Notes: generated from the letters alone by a model not told the origin. A stretch of DNA of 64,000 bases from Symsagittifera roscoffensis (GCF_963678635.1 NC_087064.1:20572509-20636508); one strand, 5' to 3'; numbered from the stretch's first letter, positions 59,601 through 64,000 are shown. Numbers and translations: made by a program.

Positions 59601-61838
59601 TCTTAGGATATACAAATTTTAACGCTAGTTTTGACAGTAAAGGTGATTATTTTGTAAAAATTCGAGCATGGGTTGCGGCCAAGGACGGATGTAAACTTAA
59701 TATATTAGGTATGGATTTCCTCTCTAATTCAACTAAATCGATCGATTTTTCAACACCAAAACTAGAACTTAAAATGTACCCAGGAGTATCAGTCGCTATC
59801 AGCAATATAAAAAACAAAAGCTATCCATTTATAAGTAGTTATCAGAATGTACTTTTGGACCAAACTATAACTTTAGCACCAAAATCAACTCGTGTCATTT
59901 CCATATCCCCAGCTGACAAAGTTTTTAAAAAATGAACATCGTTCAAACTTGATAAAGACCTACAACAAAAAGGAATATACACTTATAACACACTTGTAAT
60001 CATGACGAGACAACGTTACATATAAAGTTAAACAATCCTAAAGAATCGAAGGTCATTATATCCAAAGGTTCAATTGGACAAACTTTCGAGGACATTGAAA
60101 CTGATTCAAAAACAATCTACAGCGTCGCAGACAATATAGCTTTTATGGAAGTTTTGTTCAACAAAAACGAACATCTTGATCATCAAACGAACATTGCTGG
60201 TTGAATGCTTAGTAATTTTATCCTCAGTTAAAAGTCTCACCTTAAACCGTCAAATTGTCTTGACAAAAATTAGAGTAGAAACAATAGTTAGAAAAGGTAT
60301 GAATTAATTAGTTGGTTAAATACAAAGCACTGGGTAATTAGATTATATAAACGAATCGAACACCTTAAAGAAATATACCTATGAGGGGAGGTTGAGTTAA
60401 TCTTATTTTGTTCATCAATATTTTATCTTCTTACTAAGGTAGATGACTGAGTAGTATTTCTTGGGTTGCCCTTGATGTTGTCCACTTGGCACTTCTGGTT
60501 TGGTTGTCAGTTTCGATTTGCCGTAGTCCTTTGGGTATTTGTAGTCCAGACTTCCTCAGATGGGTTTATCTCGAGTATCTGGTTTTATAATTTTATCGAA
60601 CTTGAAATGAGAATTTATTCTCTATTTTACTTGTGAAAAAAGACTAGTTTAGTTTTAATGTAAAGGCAGAAAAGAAAAATTATTTATTTTTTGAAAAGGT
60701 CTAACTGAAGATATCTAACTTGCTGCTTACTGAGCAAAATGAAACACTGACGATTTCAGGCCAGTCCTTTTGCTCGTAAGCATAAACCGGCGGCTGATTC
60801 AATCTTTAATTAATCAGGTTTCACCTGCTCCTTTGTTCTCCCTTTCTTATAAGGGAATTTTCAACTAGTTTTTATTTGATTTTTTCAAATCGAATATCTT
60901 TAACTTATTAGTCCTCTTTGATAAAAACCGCAGCCTTCAGTTTGTCTGATTAAAAATTCATATTACTCTCTCTGATGCGTCATATTGCAGGTGCATCTCT
61001 GCTTAATCAAAGCAAGGAGAATTTCAGTGCAGCCGGCAAGACTGCTAAATATTTATCCAGTTTGTTTCAAGTTAAGTTAAAAGGGACGTATTAATAATCG
61101 CCGCCCTTTGAAAATATTGAGCATGAAAAAATGAGAAAAATTGGACAAGTATTTAAAAAGGAGTGGATTTTCAAAACAAGATTTTATAGTCCTAATAAGA
61201 GTAAATCAGTCAATATCTGATTTAGTGAAAAGAGGCTTTAATTTAAATGGCACGCTCCAATTTAGAATTGGGTCGTTAAATAAACAATTAAGACAATGGT
61301 CTTTTGTCTGTGTAGTATTTCTCAATACTACAAATGGATTTCTGAAAATGTATCAAAGGGGGACCCTTTGGGTCGGCAGGGGTCGAATCCCTGAAGGAGG
61401 GAGGCGTCCGCCCCCCCCCCCCCCCGCTCCCCCCAACAATCAATGGATTTCTGAAACAGTATCAAAGGGGGGACCCTTTGGGTCGGCAGGGGGTCGAATC
61501 CCTGAGGGAAGGGGGCGTGCGCCCCCCCCCCCCCAACCCGCCCCACCCCCCCCTAAATCCGCCCCTGGTTTTGGGCCGTATACTAGAAAAAAGCCTTATT
61601 ATATTTTCACGAAGTAGCATAGCAGTGGTAGTGCATTAGCGTTGGATTGGACCATTTGTTTTTATCAGAGTAATAATTTTCAAGGATGACGATGTCGTGA
61701 TTTGCGTGACAACAATCAATGACGCAGCAGGTGTGAACAGCGCAAATGCATTCTACGCTTTGGAGAAGGAGATCGACTACGAGGGAAGGAAATTTTCCAA
61801 GAAAGCCTCTGTAGACAAGGGCGTGCTCGATTTCACAG
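35585..61838 (+). CDS. Secreted or membrane protein with FN3-like domains (partial gene, five exons seen)
   Basis: Exons at 35585-35639, 36453-36803, 42492-42681, 43978-44111 and 61671-61838 join in compatible phases (1, 1, 2, 1, then out in phase 1). Exon 1 encodes a hydrophobic start like a signal peptide. Exon 2 and exons 3+4 each read as a fibronectin type III-like beta-sandwich, with L.PG..Y.W.I and GALYRFEVET signatures and several N-glycosylation sequons. Exon 5 has a VVICVTTINDAAGVNSA stretch like FN3 strands F and G. Phase-1 modules are typical of extracellular shuffled domains. The 3' end lies beyond the window. It could be a receptor phosphatase, kinase or adhesion protein; no catalytic domain is visible. 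A 200-N gap could hide an exon. Confidence 0.65.
36453..36803 (+). CDS. FN3-like gene, exon 2
   Basis: Acceptor CACTTCAG, donor GTACTT, phase 1 to phase 1, 117 codons. Contains SPPVFHLESI, NGT, NET and NLT sequons, and LSDMVPGKAYRWEIGYGYL. The longer open frame beyond 36803 runs into a MITE and is not coding. Confidence 0.75.
36932..37329 (-). mobile_element. hAT-like MITE, inverted copy
   Basis: Ends CAGGGGCGG and CCGCCCCTG, body in reverse orientation to the 6765 copy (GGTCGGTCGGCC, GCGCCAAA and GGGAGCGCGCGCC are recognisable). Flanks CCAGGATT and GCAGGTTC are only partly alike, so the target duplication has decayed. In an intron of the FN3-like gene. Confidence 0.85.
37534..38095 (+). mobile_element. 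GCTCGTAT family, copy 1
   Basis: Starts AACAAGAATGCTCGTATCAG with GGC, carries TCTCCGCTTACGCG, TTAATAGCGCGAATTATATC and GCGCGTTAATTG, and ends GAGCACAAATATTCCGTT plus AAAGTCGGAACAAA. Copies in both orientations share these landmarks. Non-coding, mobile mechanism unknown. Confidence 0.6.
38096..39667. other. Intronic, nothing recognised
   Basis: Between two GCTCGTAT copies. No open frame with recognisable content, no clear repeat. Confidence 0.4.
39668..40180 (+). mobile_element. GCTCGTAT family, copy 2
   Basis: Begins ACTGCTCGTATATCAGGGC, contains AATAATTCGC, and ends AAGCATAAATATTCCGTTTT plus CAAAAACGGAACAAA. Direct orientation relative to copy 1. Confidence 0.6.
41395..41890 (-). mobile_element. 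GCTCGTAT family, copy 3 (inverted)
   Basis: Reverse orientation to copy 1: AACTAGCCATTTTTGGCGT, TTGTTGTCTTGAGCTCA, CAATTAACGCGCGATATAAT, and the end CAGGGCTTCGCCCTGATACG with AGCAGTCTTGTT. With copy 1 it forms ~500-bp inverted repeats 4.4 kb apart. Confidence 0.6.
42044..42491. other. Intronic, nothing recognised
   Basis: AT-rich DNA ending in the poly-T tract and TTTAG acceptor of FN3-like exon 3. Confidence 0.4.
42492..42681 (+). CDS. FN3-like gene, exon 3
   Basis: Acceptor AAATTTAG, donor GGTACT boundary, phase 1 to phase 2. Encodes LPPENVSLSDGVPEGSIQIT, then YRVIISVWDETG: strands A to C of an FN3-like domain. Confidence 0.75.
42985..43245 (+). mobile_element. Strongly diverged hAT-like MITE pieces
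   Basis: GACGCGCGCTCCCCCTCAAG and AGAAAAATTTTAAGATTG at 42997-43055, then GGGCAGATCAAAGATTTTC, a G run and CACTTTTTGGAAAACTTTGA at 43130-43200, all resemble parts of the 6765 MITE. The ends are not intact. Confidence 0.5.
43978..44111 (+). CDS. FN3-like gene, exon 4
   Basis: Acceptor CTTCCTAG, entering in phase 2. Encodes ISYSAAVQGALYRFEVETDG and ANLSEPNVTEYFQAG, completing the domain begun in exon 3. Donor GTTATG; leaves in phase 1. A MITE starts 40 bases later. Confidence 0.72.
44151..44529. mobile_element. 379-bp MITE with 26-bp TIRs
   Basis: Left end GGGTCTGTTCCGTTATACGG then CCCAAA; right end is its exact reverse complement, TTTGGGCCGTATAACGGAAC then AGACCC. Non-coding interior. It begins 40 bases after the donor of FN3-like exon 4. 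A piece of the right end (TTTTGGGCCGTATAC) recurs at about 61569-61583. Confidence 0.8.
44530..45970. other. Intronic, one tRNA-like trace
   Basis: No gene is supported. About 45060-45110 resembles the SINE tRNA segment (CGGTTTAAATCTGATCAGG, T-run). A 90-codon frame at 45496-45768 has no recognisable content. Confidence 0.4.
45975..46458 (-). mobile_element. GCTCGTAT family, copy 4 (inverted)
   Basis: Contains TTCCAACTTTTGAAGAAAAC, ACGCTTGGGCC, GCGATATAATGCGTTC-like DNA and ends CAGGGCTTCGCCCTGATATA with CGGGCAGT. Reverse orientation. Confidence 0.6.
46488..46855 (+). mobile_element. GCTCGTAT family, copy 5
   Basis: Starts AAGACTGCTCGTATATGAAG, ends CCCAAGCATAGATGTTCTGT plus TTCGAAAGTCGGAACAA. 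It stands about 30 bases from copy 4, the two facing apart. Confidence 0.6.
46956..47155. other. Assembly gap (200 N)
   Basis: Exactly 200 unknown bases, a typical scaffold placeholder, so true length is unknown. The left half of the MITE interrupted by the LTR element, and possibly an FN3-like exon, could lie here. Confidence 0.98.
47156..47371 (+). mobile_element. hAT-like MITE, left part, split by the LTR element
   Basis: Body of the 6765-type MITE (CGCCGCAGGCAGGC, TTTGGCGCGCGCTCCCCCTC, TTGGCGCCAAAGGCGCC, GGGTCGGTCGACC) running up to AAAAATG, where the LTR element starts. The rest resumes at 61333. Confidence 0.85.
47536..47543 (+). promoter_or_regulatory. LTR TATA box
   Basis: TATATAAA about 165 bases into the 5' LTR; the same box is at 60344-60351 in the 3' LTR. 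It gives the LTR a plus orientation, in agreement with gag. Confidence 0.55.
48471..48476 (+). terminator. LTR polyadenylation signal
   Basis: AATAAA about 50 bases before the LTR end, conserved at 61279-61284 in the 3' LTR. Confidence 0.5.
48673..49032 (-). CDS. Basic coiled-coil protein of the retroelement
   Basis: 119 residues: N-terminal half starts MEKALMPIDFITQQEVV; the C-terminal half is very lysine-rich with leucine heptads (RLRIKNKIKKKKIVKLQQKL, then SYNVELEAARKL), probably a coiled coil that could bind nucleic acid. The frame is open upstream to a TATAACAG splice-acceptor-like site at about 49076-49083, so it may be the 3' exon of a spliced gene whose first exon is 49090-49362. It is the last gene of the minus-strand cluster, next to the 5' LTR. 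No family recognised. Confidence 0.55.
   Translation of the reverse strand: MEKALMPIDFITQQEVVIKNETNFWKLKKREENGYILKAGGTQVTIPFEGITAFPNHVQNKQEEQYDIQELTDGMSRLRIKNKIKKKKIVKLQQKLEASQRKIAILRSYNVELEAARKL
49090..49362 (-). CDS. Small basic protein, possibly 5' exon of the coiled-coil gene
   Basis: 90 codons from MMFSEMEYDPILHWNC, with a basic stretch (FKRKVPLRKKQRKP) resembling a nuclear localisation signal. It ends 57 bases before the 48673-49032 frame, with an AG acceptor-like site between, so splicing of the two is possible. Function unknown. Confidence 0.45.
   Translation of the reverse strand: MMFSEMEYDPILHWNCRNADPAPEEFKRKVPLRKKQRKPVAVQSLSMDDGLNKNPRSFPCLTQRLELQKCREAKLDTENSKYITSLKYSI
49363..49922. 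other. Spacer in the minus-strand cluster
   Basis: Contains a (TA)n run near 49457-49472 and a G homopolymer near 49752. A minus frame at 49724-50095 overlaps the zinc-protein gene and looks like a shadow. No gene is supported. Confidence 0.45.
49923..50351 (-). CDS. RING-like zinc protein with second CxxC module (copy 3, intact)
   Basis: 142 residues. A hydrophobic N-terminus precedes a RING-like module: CPIC, KKPH, EPHHPP, FICIDC, ILCPIC, a C2H2C4-like order in which His replaces the usual third Cys. A second zinc ribbon follows (CCSC, FCPLC) with an F..PW end. RING domains usually bind E2 ubiquitin-conjugating enzymes, so a ubiquitin-ligase or accessory role is possible but unproved. Two related, broken copies lie at 50731 and 51024. 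This is the only uninterrupted one. Confidence 0.6.
   Translation of the reverse strand: MIQITLPAFICKIFQACYFYFQSFLNVSQPILQYFRKTIEQPTLECPICYLPKFKFKKPHNNEPHHPPNFICIDCHEQIVAHFSKYGQILCPICQVPNYTQSLSYYSPCCSCDSMVKSANWGNTQTFCPLCHIPCDFSDPWN
50369..50644 (-). CDS. Small protein related to the 52.6/52.9-kb pair
   Basis: 91 codons; family alignment suggests the start is nearer MDIDFVLNYNLL. It shares with the 52556-52831 and 52874-53149 products the order LL.Q..GY......, (I/L)Y(P/SP), E...K..SS, then F/Y(N/D)II and a final V.I.F, with the same length. Probably a diverged third paralogue. Fold predicted beta-rich; function unknown. Confidence 0.5.
   Translation of the reverse strand: MFCLVMDIDFVLNYNLLVQVDGYQALTNRIYIHPDQQQLDIFCKLYSPGFHDEEKFTVKSSSRFFNIIINAFNNDEDVIDINFQTSNRLIL
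50670..50919 (-). pseudogene. RING-like zinc protein (copy 2), frameshifted
   Basis: Starts MANECPGC, then KLHKRKYPQPFHFICSEC, matching the first half of copies 1 and 3. The frame then leaves the family pattern, but CPIC with RQDVHV is found in an overlapping frame just downstream (~50760-50730), so a one-base indel has broken the gene. The second zinc module is not recognised. Could be decay or a sequencing indel. Confidence 0.55.
50937..51302 (-). pseudogene. RING-like zinc protein (copy 1), premature stop
   Basis: From ATG at 51302: TECPICLE, KKLHKNLPPQPPH, LVCVNC, CPICRQNIHV, then VCNICNQ. A TAA at 51024-51026 interrupts the frame, which then continues for 29 codons (VCNNC, CPIC, FDEFW) matching the second module and end of copy 3. 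So the ancestral gene was longer and this copy is truncated by a nonsense change. The start lies about 9 bases after the stop of the upstream gene. Confidence 0.6.
51312..51545 (-). CDS. Small protein, tandem paralogue pair member 2
   Basis: 77 codons. Shares with the 51547-51783 product a strand-rich middle, a GEL/EEL motif, then (T/S)(K/R)YW and a hydrophobic stretch followed by a Cys-containing tail. Its ATG begins one base after the TAG of the preceding gene (TAG-A-ATG). Function unknown. Confidence 0.5.
   Translation of the reverse strand: MIIFYEGTFVQIKGFQRSFILAENFKIIPIFIIHFETLHNGELHSTIIKPSTKYWHLILCLAISLTFPIPCDLDQIE
51547..51783 (-). CDS. Small protein, tandem paralogue pair member 1
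   Basis: 78 codons from MMFNINDQPVSV, with FELQPLLQVYMIVNVRY, EELSIYRTSRYW and a Cys-rich end (ESCPTN, CEHC). The start is five bases after the upstream stop, with TTAG just before it. Related to 51312-51545. Function unknown. Confidence 0.5.
   Translation of the reverse strand: MMFNINDQPVSVIHIKKTFELQPLLQVYMIVNVRYIETGTFEELSIYRTSRYWPFFLFVSDHPESCPTNIECEHCTLD
51789..52028 (-). CDS. Small protein of the minus-strand cluster
   Basis: 79 codons from MISLTSRNLFIRLPN; beta-rich composition with NFYLLHVSK and a Phe-rich end. No family recognised. Packed five bases from its downstream neighbour; an AAG lies about 17 bases before its ATG. Confidence 0.45.
   Translation of the reverse strand: MISLTSRNLFIRLPNLRYSLTGVEKHSENFYLLHVSKVNSSIATTITVAGNHPNFLELSHFFAFDTNAEFFLNPPFFSN
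52065..52490 (-). CDS. 141-residue protein of the minus-strand cluster
   Basis: From MFLDTLNQNFCLII; includes a hydrophobic start, KNSAIFETACEEIFFVSKII, CNGSYCPKLILYFDYC and a Phe-rich C-terminus. It may be a fusion or longer relative of the ~90-residue family (similar opening and DIIVK strand), but this is weak. Function unknown. Confidence 0.5.
   Translation of the reverse strand: MFLDTLNQNFCLIISCLHFPKKFFHDFHHNQNYDIIVKQTNPRNKDILHILKYKNSAIFETACEEIFFVSKIIEHKLMLYKHNNRHVLLYQIEKSFDACNGSYCPKLILYFDYCNTWEDGTIEVFHNSPFGFFFYFCRIDA
52556..52831 (-). CDS. 91-residue protein, tandem paralogue B
   Basis: From MLVGISDRDIRLLIQ to EGIHFCV. Nearly colinear with 52874-53149: same length, same opening MLV.I..R.., same IYP or VYP, IDSSN.KY.YI or IESSN.KY.YI, and the same HFCV end. 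A clear tandem duplicate, only ~42 bases apart. Alternating hydrophobic residues suggest a small beta-rich fold. No known family. Confidence 0.6.
   Translation of the reverse strand: MLVGISDRDIRLLIQLPGYANKLPALIASARLPKTKPNDCIHLMIIIYPEETVQKIEIDSSNKKYDYIRSLLERNSSAVVITDFEGIHFCV
52874..53149 (-). CDS. 91-residue protein, tandem paralogue A
   Basis: From MLVDILNRQVLLHIQFP to EGVHFCV. Paralogue of 52556-52831. It is the first small gene downstream of the envelope-like gene (57 bases away), with CCTTAG then ACTAA directly before the ATG, a possible splice-leader acceptor. Function unknown. Confidence 0.6.
   Translation of the reverse strand: MLVDILNRQVLLHIQFPTLTNKLFTRIAAVDLPQLGTNNFIRLMLIVYPGKVIHEAVIESSNPKYNYICSFLQSNESAIIKITSEGVHFCV
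53207..55624 (-). pseudogene. env: Envelope-like glycoprotein, chuvirus-type family, broken by two frameshifts
   Basis: Three minus-strand frames (55624-55301, 55272-54553, 54556-53207) line up as one type I membrane glycoprotein of roughly 800 residues. Features in order: hydrophobic signal-like start, cysteine-rich N-terminus, a CGMWAHSS motif, a YTWDMPENC motif, a later segment with YNGRTMFVDPITR, a long hydrophobic stretch near the C-terminus (transmembrane), and a Gln/Pro-rich cytoplasmic tail. These resemble, as I recall the family, glycoproteins of chuviruses also captured by some LTR elements of invertebrates. Breaks fall near 55301 and 54553, both in A-rich runs, so true decay or sequencing indels are possible. 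Antisense to gag. Confidence 0.65.
55640..57180. promoter_or_regulatory. Divergent intergenic region with 16 GTTTCAG repeats
   Basis: Non-coding AT-rich region between the start of the minus-strand cluster and the first plus-strand gene. GTTTCAG occurs exactly at 55746, 55883, 55895, 55916, 56070, 56207, 56228, 56366, 56504, 56525, 56815, 56822, 56835, 56964, 56971 and 56983, all on the plus strand, with many one-base variants between (GTTTCAC, GTTTCTG, GTTTAAG, GCTTCAG). It must hold the promoters for both units unless the LTR drives the plus side. The role of the repeat is unknown. Confidence 0.7.
57187..57459 (+). CDS. Pre-gag small protein, paralogue 1
   Basis: 90 codons from MSTHFEIDVSTINLKLKLG. 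It aligns along its length with the 57640-57924 product: TINLKLKL/AFNLKLKL, IIWYITN/NIWYITN, DHISILAKHP/DQITILSKHP, HEL, TPEI. A tandem duplicate. Spacing of strands is reminiscent of the minus-strand 91-residue family, but similarity is faint. Function unknown; the position just upstream of gag suggests a structural or regulatory accessory. Confidence 0.6.
   Translation: MSTHFEIDVSTINLKLKLGNKVSNIIWYITNTEKDHISILAKHPNDDKHELYVFFRRYTPEIDTILQQIKIPNNVIYIPQERLIASLPIT
57640..57924 (+). CDS. Pre-gag small protein, paralogue 2
   Basis: 94 codons from MTNFYQVNTTAFNLKLKLK. Paralogue of 57187-57459, diverged mainly at the C-terminus. It ends about 95 bases before gag. Both copies remain open, unlike gag, which argues for some selection or recent duplication. 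Confidence 0.6.
   Translation: MTNFYQVNTTAFNLKLKLKNKSTKNIWYITNIQKDQITILSKHPHKNIHELTILSSSKTPEITPIIKKLKQPHSTIDLSNKNSYSLNPANFILT
58018..59372 (+). pseudogene. gag: gag, with several stops and a frameshift
   Basis: ATG at 58018 opens MANVVAYPDLALEKFTG and a Ty3/gypsy-type capsid region (FFDIVEKKI, LFGSILRGPAAQWYQGL). TGA at 58261 and TAA at 58345 interrupt frame 1; after about 58390 the frame moves to that ending at 59370, where TGA (58407) and TAA (58722) interrupt. A CCHC zinc knuckle CKWCRRSGHTISVC follows at ~58755-58796, then an Arg/Asn/Ser-rich nucleocapsid tail and an acidic end. Capsid and nucleocapsid would package RNA. The 182-codon frame at 58702-59250 is only a shadow of this tail. 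Confidence 0.75.
59363..59369 (+). promoter_or_regulatory. -1 ribosomal frameshift site TTTAAAC
   Basis: In the gag frame this reads T-TTA-AAC followed at once by TAG (59370), the canonical X-XXY-YYZ slippery heptamer. The protease frame is -1 relative to gag and open across this point. This is the expected layout for gag-pro-pol expression. I did not identify the downstream stem or pseudoknot. Confidence 0.65.
59402..60205 (+). pseudogene. pro: Retroviral-type aspartic protease; rest of pol deleted
   Basis: The -1 frame holds a protease with FLVGTGATCSLL: the active site DTGA has become GTGA (GGT at 59477-59479), removing the catalytic aspartate. KLNILGMDFL is the usual ILG block. A TGA at 59933 and a shift near 60000 interrupt the downstream linker, which can be followed (KLNNPKESKVIISKGS) to about 60190, where it joins the LTR at CATTGC. 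No reverse transcriptase, RNase H or integrase follows. The element cannot move on its own. Confidence 0.75.
60192..61332 (+). repeat. 3' LTR, lacking its first ~13 bases
   Basis: Homology to the 5' LTR begins at CATTGCTGGTTGAATGC and ends at CTCAATACTACA. The sequence just left of it continues the protease-downstream reading frame, so polypurine tract and LTR start appear to have been removed with most of pol. Confidence 0.85.
61333..61567 (+). mobile_element. hAT-like MITE, right part with duplicated end block
   Basis: Continues the MITE broken at 47371: AATGGATTTCTGAAA, GGACCCTTTGGGTCGGCAGG, GGTCGAATCCCTGA. The ~110-bp block from GGATTTCTGAAA to the C homopolymer is present twice (61336 and 61444). 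It ends CCGCCCCTG at 61559-61567. Confidence 0.8.
61671..61838 (+). CDS. FN3-like gene, probable exon 5
   Basis: Entering after ATCAGAG (61664-61670) in phase 1, the frame gives DDDVVICVTTINDAAGVNSA, then FYALEKEIDYEGRKFSK and GVLDFTG, with donor GTATAA in phase 1. It matches the outgoing phase of exon 4 across a 17.6-kb intron. The acceptor choice is uncertain (a CAAG at 61681-61684 is an alternative in a different phase). Confidence 0.55.
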
Positions 61839-64000
61839 GTATAATGCGTGAAAAATTTCAAAAAAAATTTTTTAGTCAATTTTTTAATGAATCATAAAAA
61901 AAAAAAACTATAACCTAAGATTCTGTTGGCATCTACTATCGAAATTTTTAAAAAAGTTCCCTCACACTTCCGCTCAATTAAATAATAATGTTCATGTTAT
62001 ATACTCAAAATCTTGCTCTTAATTTATGTTATGTATAGATCGTTTTGCAGCTAAATCATGTCGTGGCGCTCCGGTAGTGATGGTGGCATTGTGGCGCTCC
62101 GATAGTGATGGTGACCAGCAATCATATGATTGCGGGTCAAATTGCACTAGCGCTGCAATTTGCAAGGTTAGCTCTTGCAAGTAAATCATAGCTTAATGAG
62201 CGCTGGTTATATGCGCTATCGTCAGCATGAATAATTAACCTTCTGGTTAGGCATCCGGGCTGTTTGACTGAAGAACATGAGTTCCATCTAGAGTTTTAAG
62301 TGCTCGCTTTGGTACCTTATATCATTTGAGCAACACTTGTACTCAAAATTCATTCATCCTTTTAGTACCCGCAACAAAATTTTATGTTGGATGAAAAACA
62401 TATTGGTTTTTAAGAAACAAATTCGGTTTCTCATAAATATAATGGCGAACTGGAGAAATACAACAATCAAATTATTCCAGTTTTCTGGAATTAAATCATG
62501 AAATTTTTTCAGTTGCTTCACGTCGCCTATCTATGTGTCAGCGTGTCATTTTTTTACTTGATAGGCTCGTGCGACGCCTTAGTCCTCTATTAAATCGTTT
62601 CGAGGTTTTATTCCACAAGAGTAACCGCTTGCTGTGCAAGTAGCATAAATGTCCCAACAAGCATTTAAAAAAAATGTGTGCCGTTTTTGAGTGATCTGAC
62701 GAGAGGGTAAACAAAATCTTAAGACTTAAGTCAAACAAATATGGTTAACTAAAATTTGTCTTCAAAAAAACTACAAAAAGAGACACTTCTTCAAAAGTGC
62801 GTAGGATTTTTCATTGCCCGAGAAAGCGCTTAATATAGGGTCAAAACTTGTTCTCTGGGAGTAAAACTAAATTTTTCACGGATTACAAAAGAACTTTACT
62901 TGCTCAAAATTGGACTTAGAAAGAAAATATTCGAGCCCGTTTTTGTTGACACTGAGAACTATTATGCTTTAGATTTTGAAAAATATTTCTTCGAATAACG
63001 ACTGAAACGGCTTTAATATGATGTTTCACATTCTGATGACATTTTGTGGCACCTGAGTTTTTTTGCCTTTGTCGGGGGGGGGGGGGGGGAATAACCCATA
63101 TGAGTTTATCACATATGCGCGTTGAATTAAGCCTTCGTACTGAACTCCAATTTTGCAAGCTAATTAACCATATCATTCCTTTATTCAACCCAAAAATTGA
63201 CATTCAATGTTTGATAATGACTTTCCAAAATTTAGAGTTTATCAAAAATAGCTTCCAAAAAATTATGAAGATCATTTTAAGAGCAATCGAAACTTTTATA
63301 TCTAGGGATTGCTCTGATTCAGAGACATTTTCTTTGTTCTTTTGCTTGTTTTTGTATATTCCATTTTTTAAATATTCTTTAGGGGCGGCAATTGGGGAAG
63401 ATTTAAGAAGCTTTAGTGGAAACAAATTGAACATTGTCTTTGAAAACACTATTGCTGTTTACAGACTAATGACTTTGCAAACAGAAAAAAAACTCGCATT
63501 TCTGTGAATCACTAAAAATTCAGCTTACTTTTTCAAGGTTAATTTTTGATTGAATATAATCGTAATCTTTTTTTTTCAAAACCTGTTTGGAGAAAGAATT
63601 TGGTAAGCAGCCCCTATTCCTTACCTACTTCTTATTCCCCTCATTTAATCAAACTATTCATTTTTTGCAGAAAATATCCCAAATTGGCGATCTGCAAATT
63701 CTCAGTTGTGAAATTTTTTTAAAATGTTTTGCTCGGACATGACAATTTTTTACATTTTGAAAATTTTTGTCATAAATGGATATTTGAAAATTGATTTTTT
63801 TCCTGAAGAAAAATAACAGCCCCGAGCACAAACTTTCCTCTAGTTTCTTCGAAAATCAGACAAGGAAACTTAAGTCGCTAATTTGCTCAGTTTTTTCTTT
63901 AGTCAAAATTTCATCATTTTCAGAATCCCATGACTTAGCAAAATTAATCTCAGTTGATGTTTTATGAAATTTGGTCACTCTCACCTCGTTTTCATCAAAA
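61839..64000. other. Intron or 3' part of the FN3-like locus, mostly unrecognised
   Basis: No coding exon is convincing. A tRNA-like stretch lies at 62093-62154, a G homopolymer near 63074, and an end of the GCTCGTAT family (CCCCGAGCACAAACTTTCC, TTCTTCGAAAATCAGA) at about 63820-63870. A 153-codon frame across the G run (63046-63507) is not credible. Confidence 0.45.
62093..62154 (+). repeat. tRNA-like fold (fossil)
   Basis: GGCGCT pairs with AGCGC(T); GATAGTGATGGTGACC looks like a D arm; AGCAATCATATGATTGC is a hairpin in the anticodon-arm position with a 6-base loop if five pairs form; GGGTCAAATTGC stands for the T arm but pairs poorly. The first half (GTGGCGCTCCGGTAGTGATG) is duplicated 28 bases upstream. 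Not a working tRNA gene. Confidence 0.4.

Larger units (their letters stand above)
47372..61332 (+). mobile_element. 14-kb ambisense LTR retroelement with envelope-like and small accessory genes
   Basis: Bounded by two direct ~1.14-kb LTRs and flanked by AATG at 47368-47371 and 61333-61336, consistent with a 4-bp (perhaps 5-bp) target duplication within a hAT-like MITE. Plus strand: two small ORFs (57187, 57640), gag (58018) and protease (59402), next to the 3' LTR. Minus strand: envelope-like gene and about eleven small genes from 55.6 down to 48.7 kb. Reverse transcriptase, RNase H and integrase are missing. Gag and protease look like the Ty3/gypsy type. No primer-binding site was recognised after the 5' LTR. 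A composite of two elements is the main alternative. Confidence 0.75.

Noticed and set aside
61141-61617. 158-codon frame starting in the 3' LTR
   Set aside because: Runs from LTR into C homopolymers of the MITE, giving artificial polyproline.
63046-63507. 153-codon plus-strand frame
   Set aside because: Starts at GTG, crosses a G homopolymer and has no domain or splice context.

Overview
The window reads as nuclear DNA of an invertebrate metazoan. It is AT-rich, with spliced genes (GT-AG introns of 0.2 to 17.6 kb), full-length and fragmentary transposons, tRNA-derived SINE-like repeats and many long homopolymers. I cannot name the species. The proposed use of splice-leader acceptors in the 51-53 kb gene cluster would suit a lineage with trans-splicing (for example tunicates, cnidarians, flatworms, nematodes), but that is inference.

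Layout. 0-6 kb: one possible host exon, then a nearly complete non-LTR retrotransposon with PHD-finger ORF1 and endonuclease-reverse transcriptase ORF2. 6.7-9 kb: a hAT-like MITE with a perfect 8-bp target duplication, and a 1.76-kb element with inverted ends carrying a broken nuclease-like ORF. 11.7-12.6 kb: the TATA-binding protein gene. 18.3-32.1 kb: a five-exon serine racemase-like gene whose introns are full of MITEs, SINE-like repeats and degenerate tandem arrays. 35.1 kb: an orphan terminal exon. 35.6-61.8 kb: exons of a secreted or membrane protein with fibronectin type III-like domains. The intron from 44.1 to 61.7 kb holds a 200-N gap and a 14-kb LTR retroelement inserted in a hAT-like MITE.

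The LTR element (47372-61332) is the most unusual object. Its LTRs (about 97% identical by eye) carry a TATA box and a polyadenylation signal in plus orientation. Plus-strand gag and protease lie at the far right, joined by a canonical -1 slippery heptamer directly before the gag stop. Reverse transcriptase, RNase H and integrase are absent, and the deletion appears to run into the 3' LTR. The 7 kb between the 5' LTR and the centre is coded on the minus strand: a broken envelope-like glycoprotein resembling the chuvirus-type family, then about eleven small genes packed end to end (tandem paralogues, RING-like zinc proteins, a basic coiled-coil protein). The two divergent units are separated by 1.5 kb of non-coding DNA with 16 exact copies of GTTTCAG. 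Two further small paralogous genes precede gag on the plus strand. The ambisense layout, prokaryote-like packing and expanded small-gene families make it a candidate for a new kind of giant, virus-like retroelement, here as a decayed copy.
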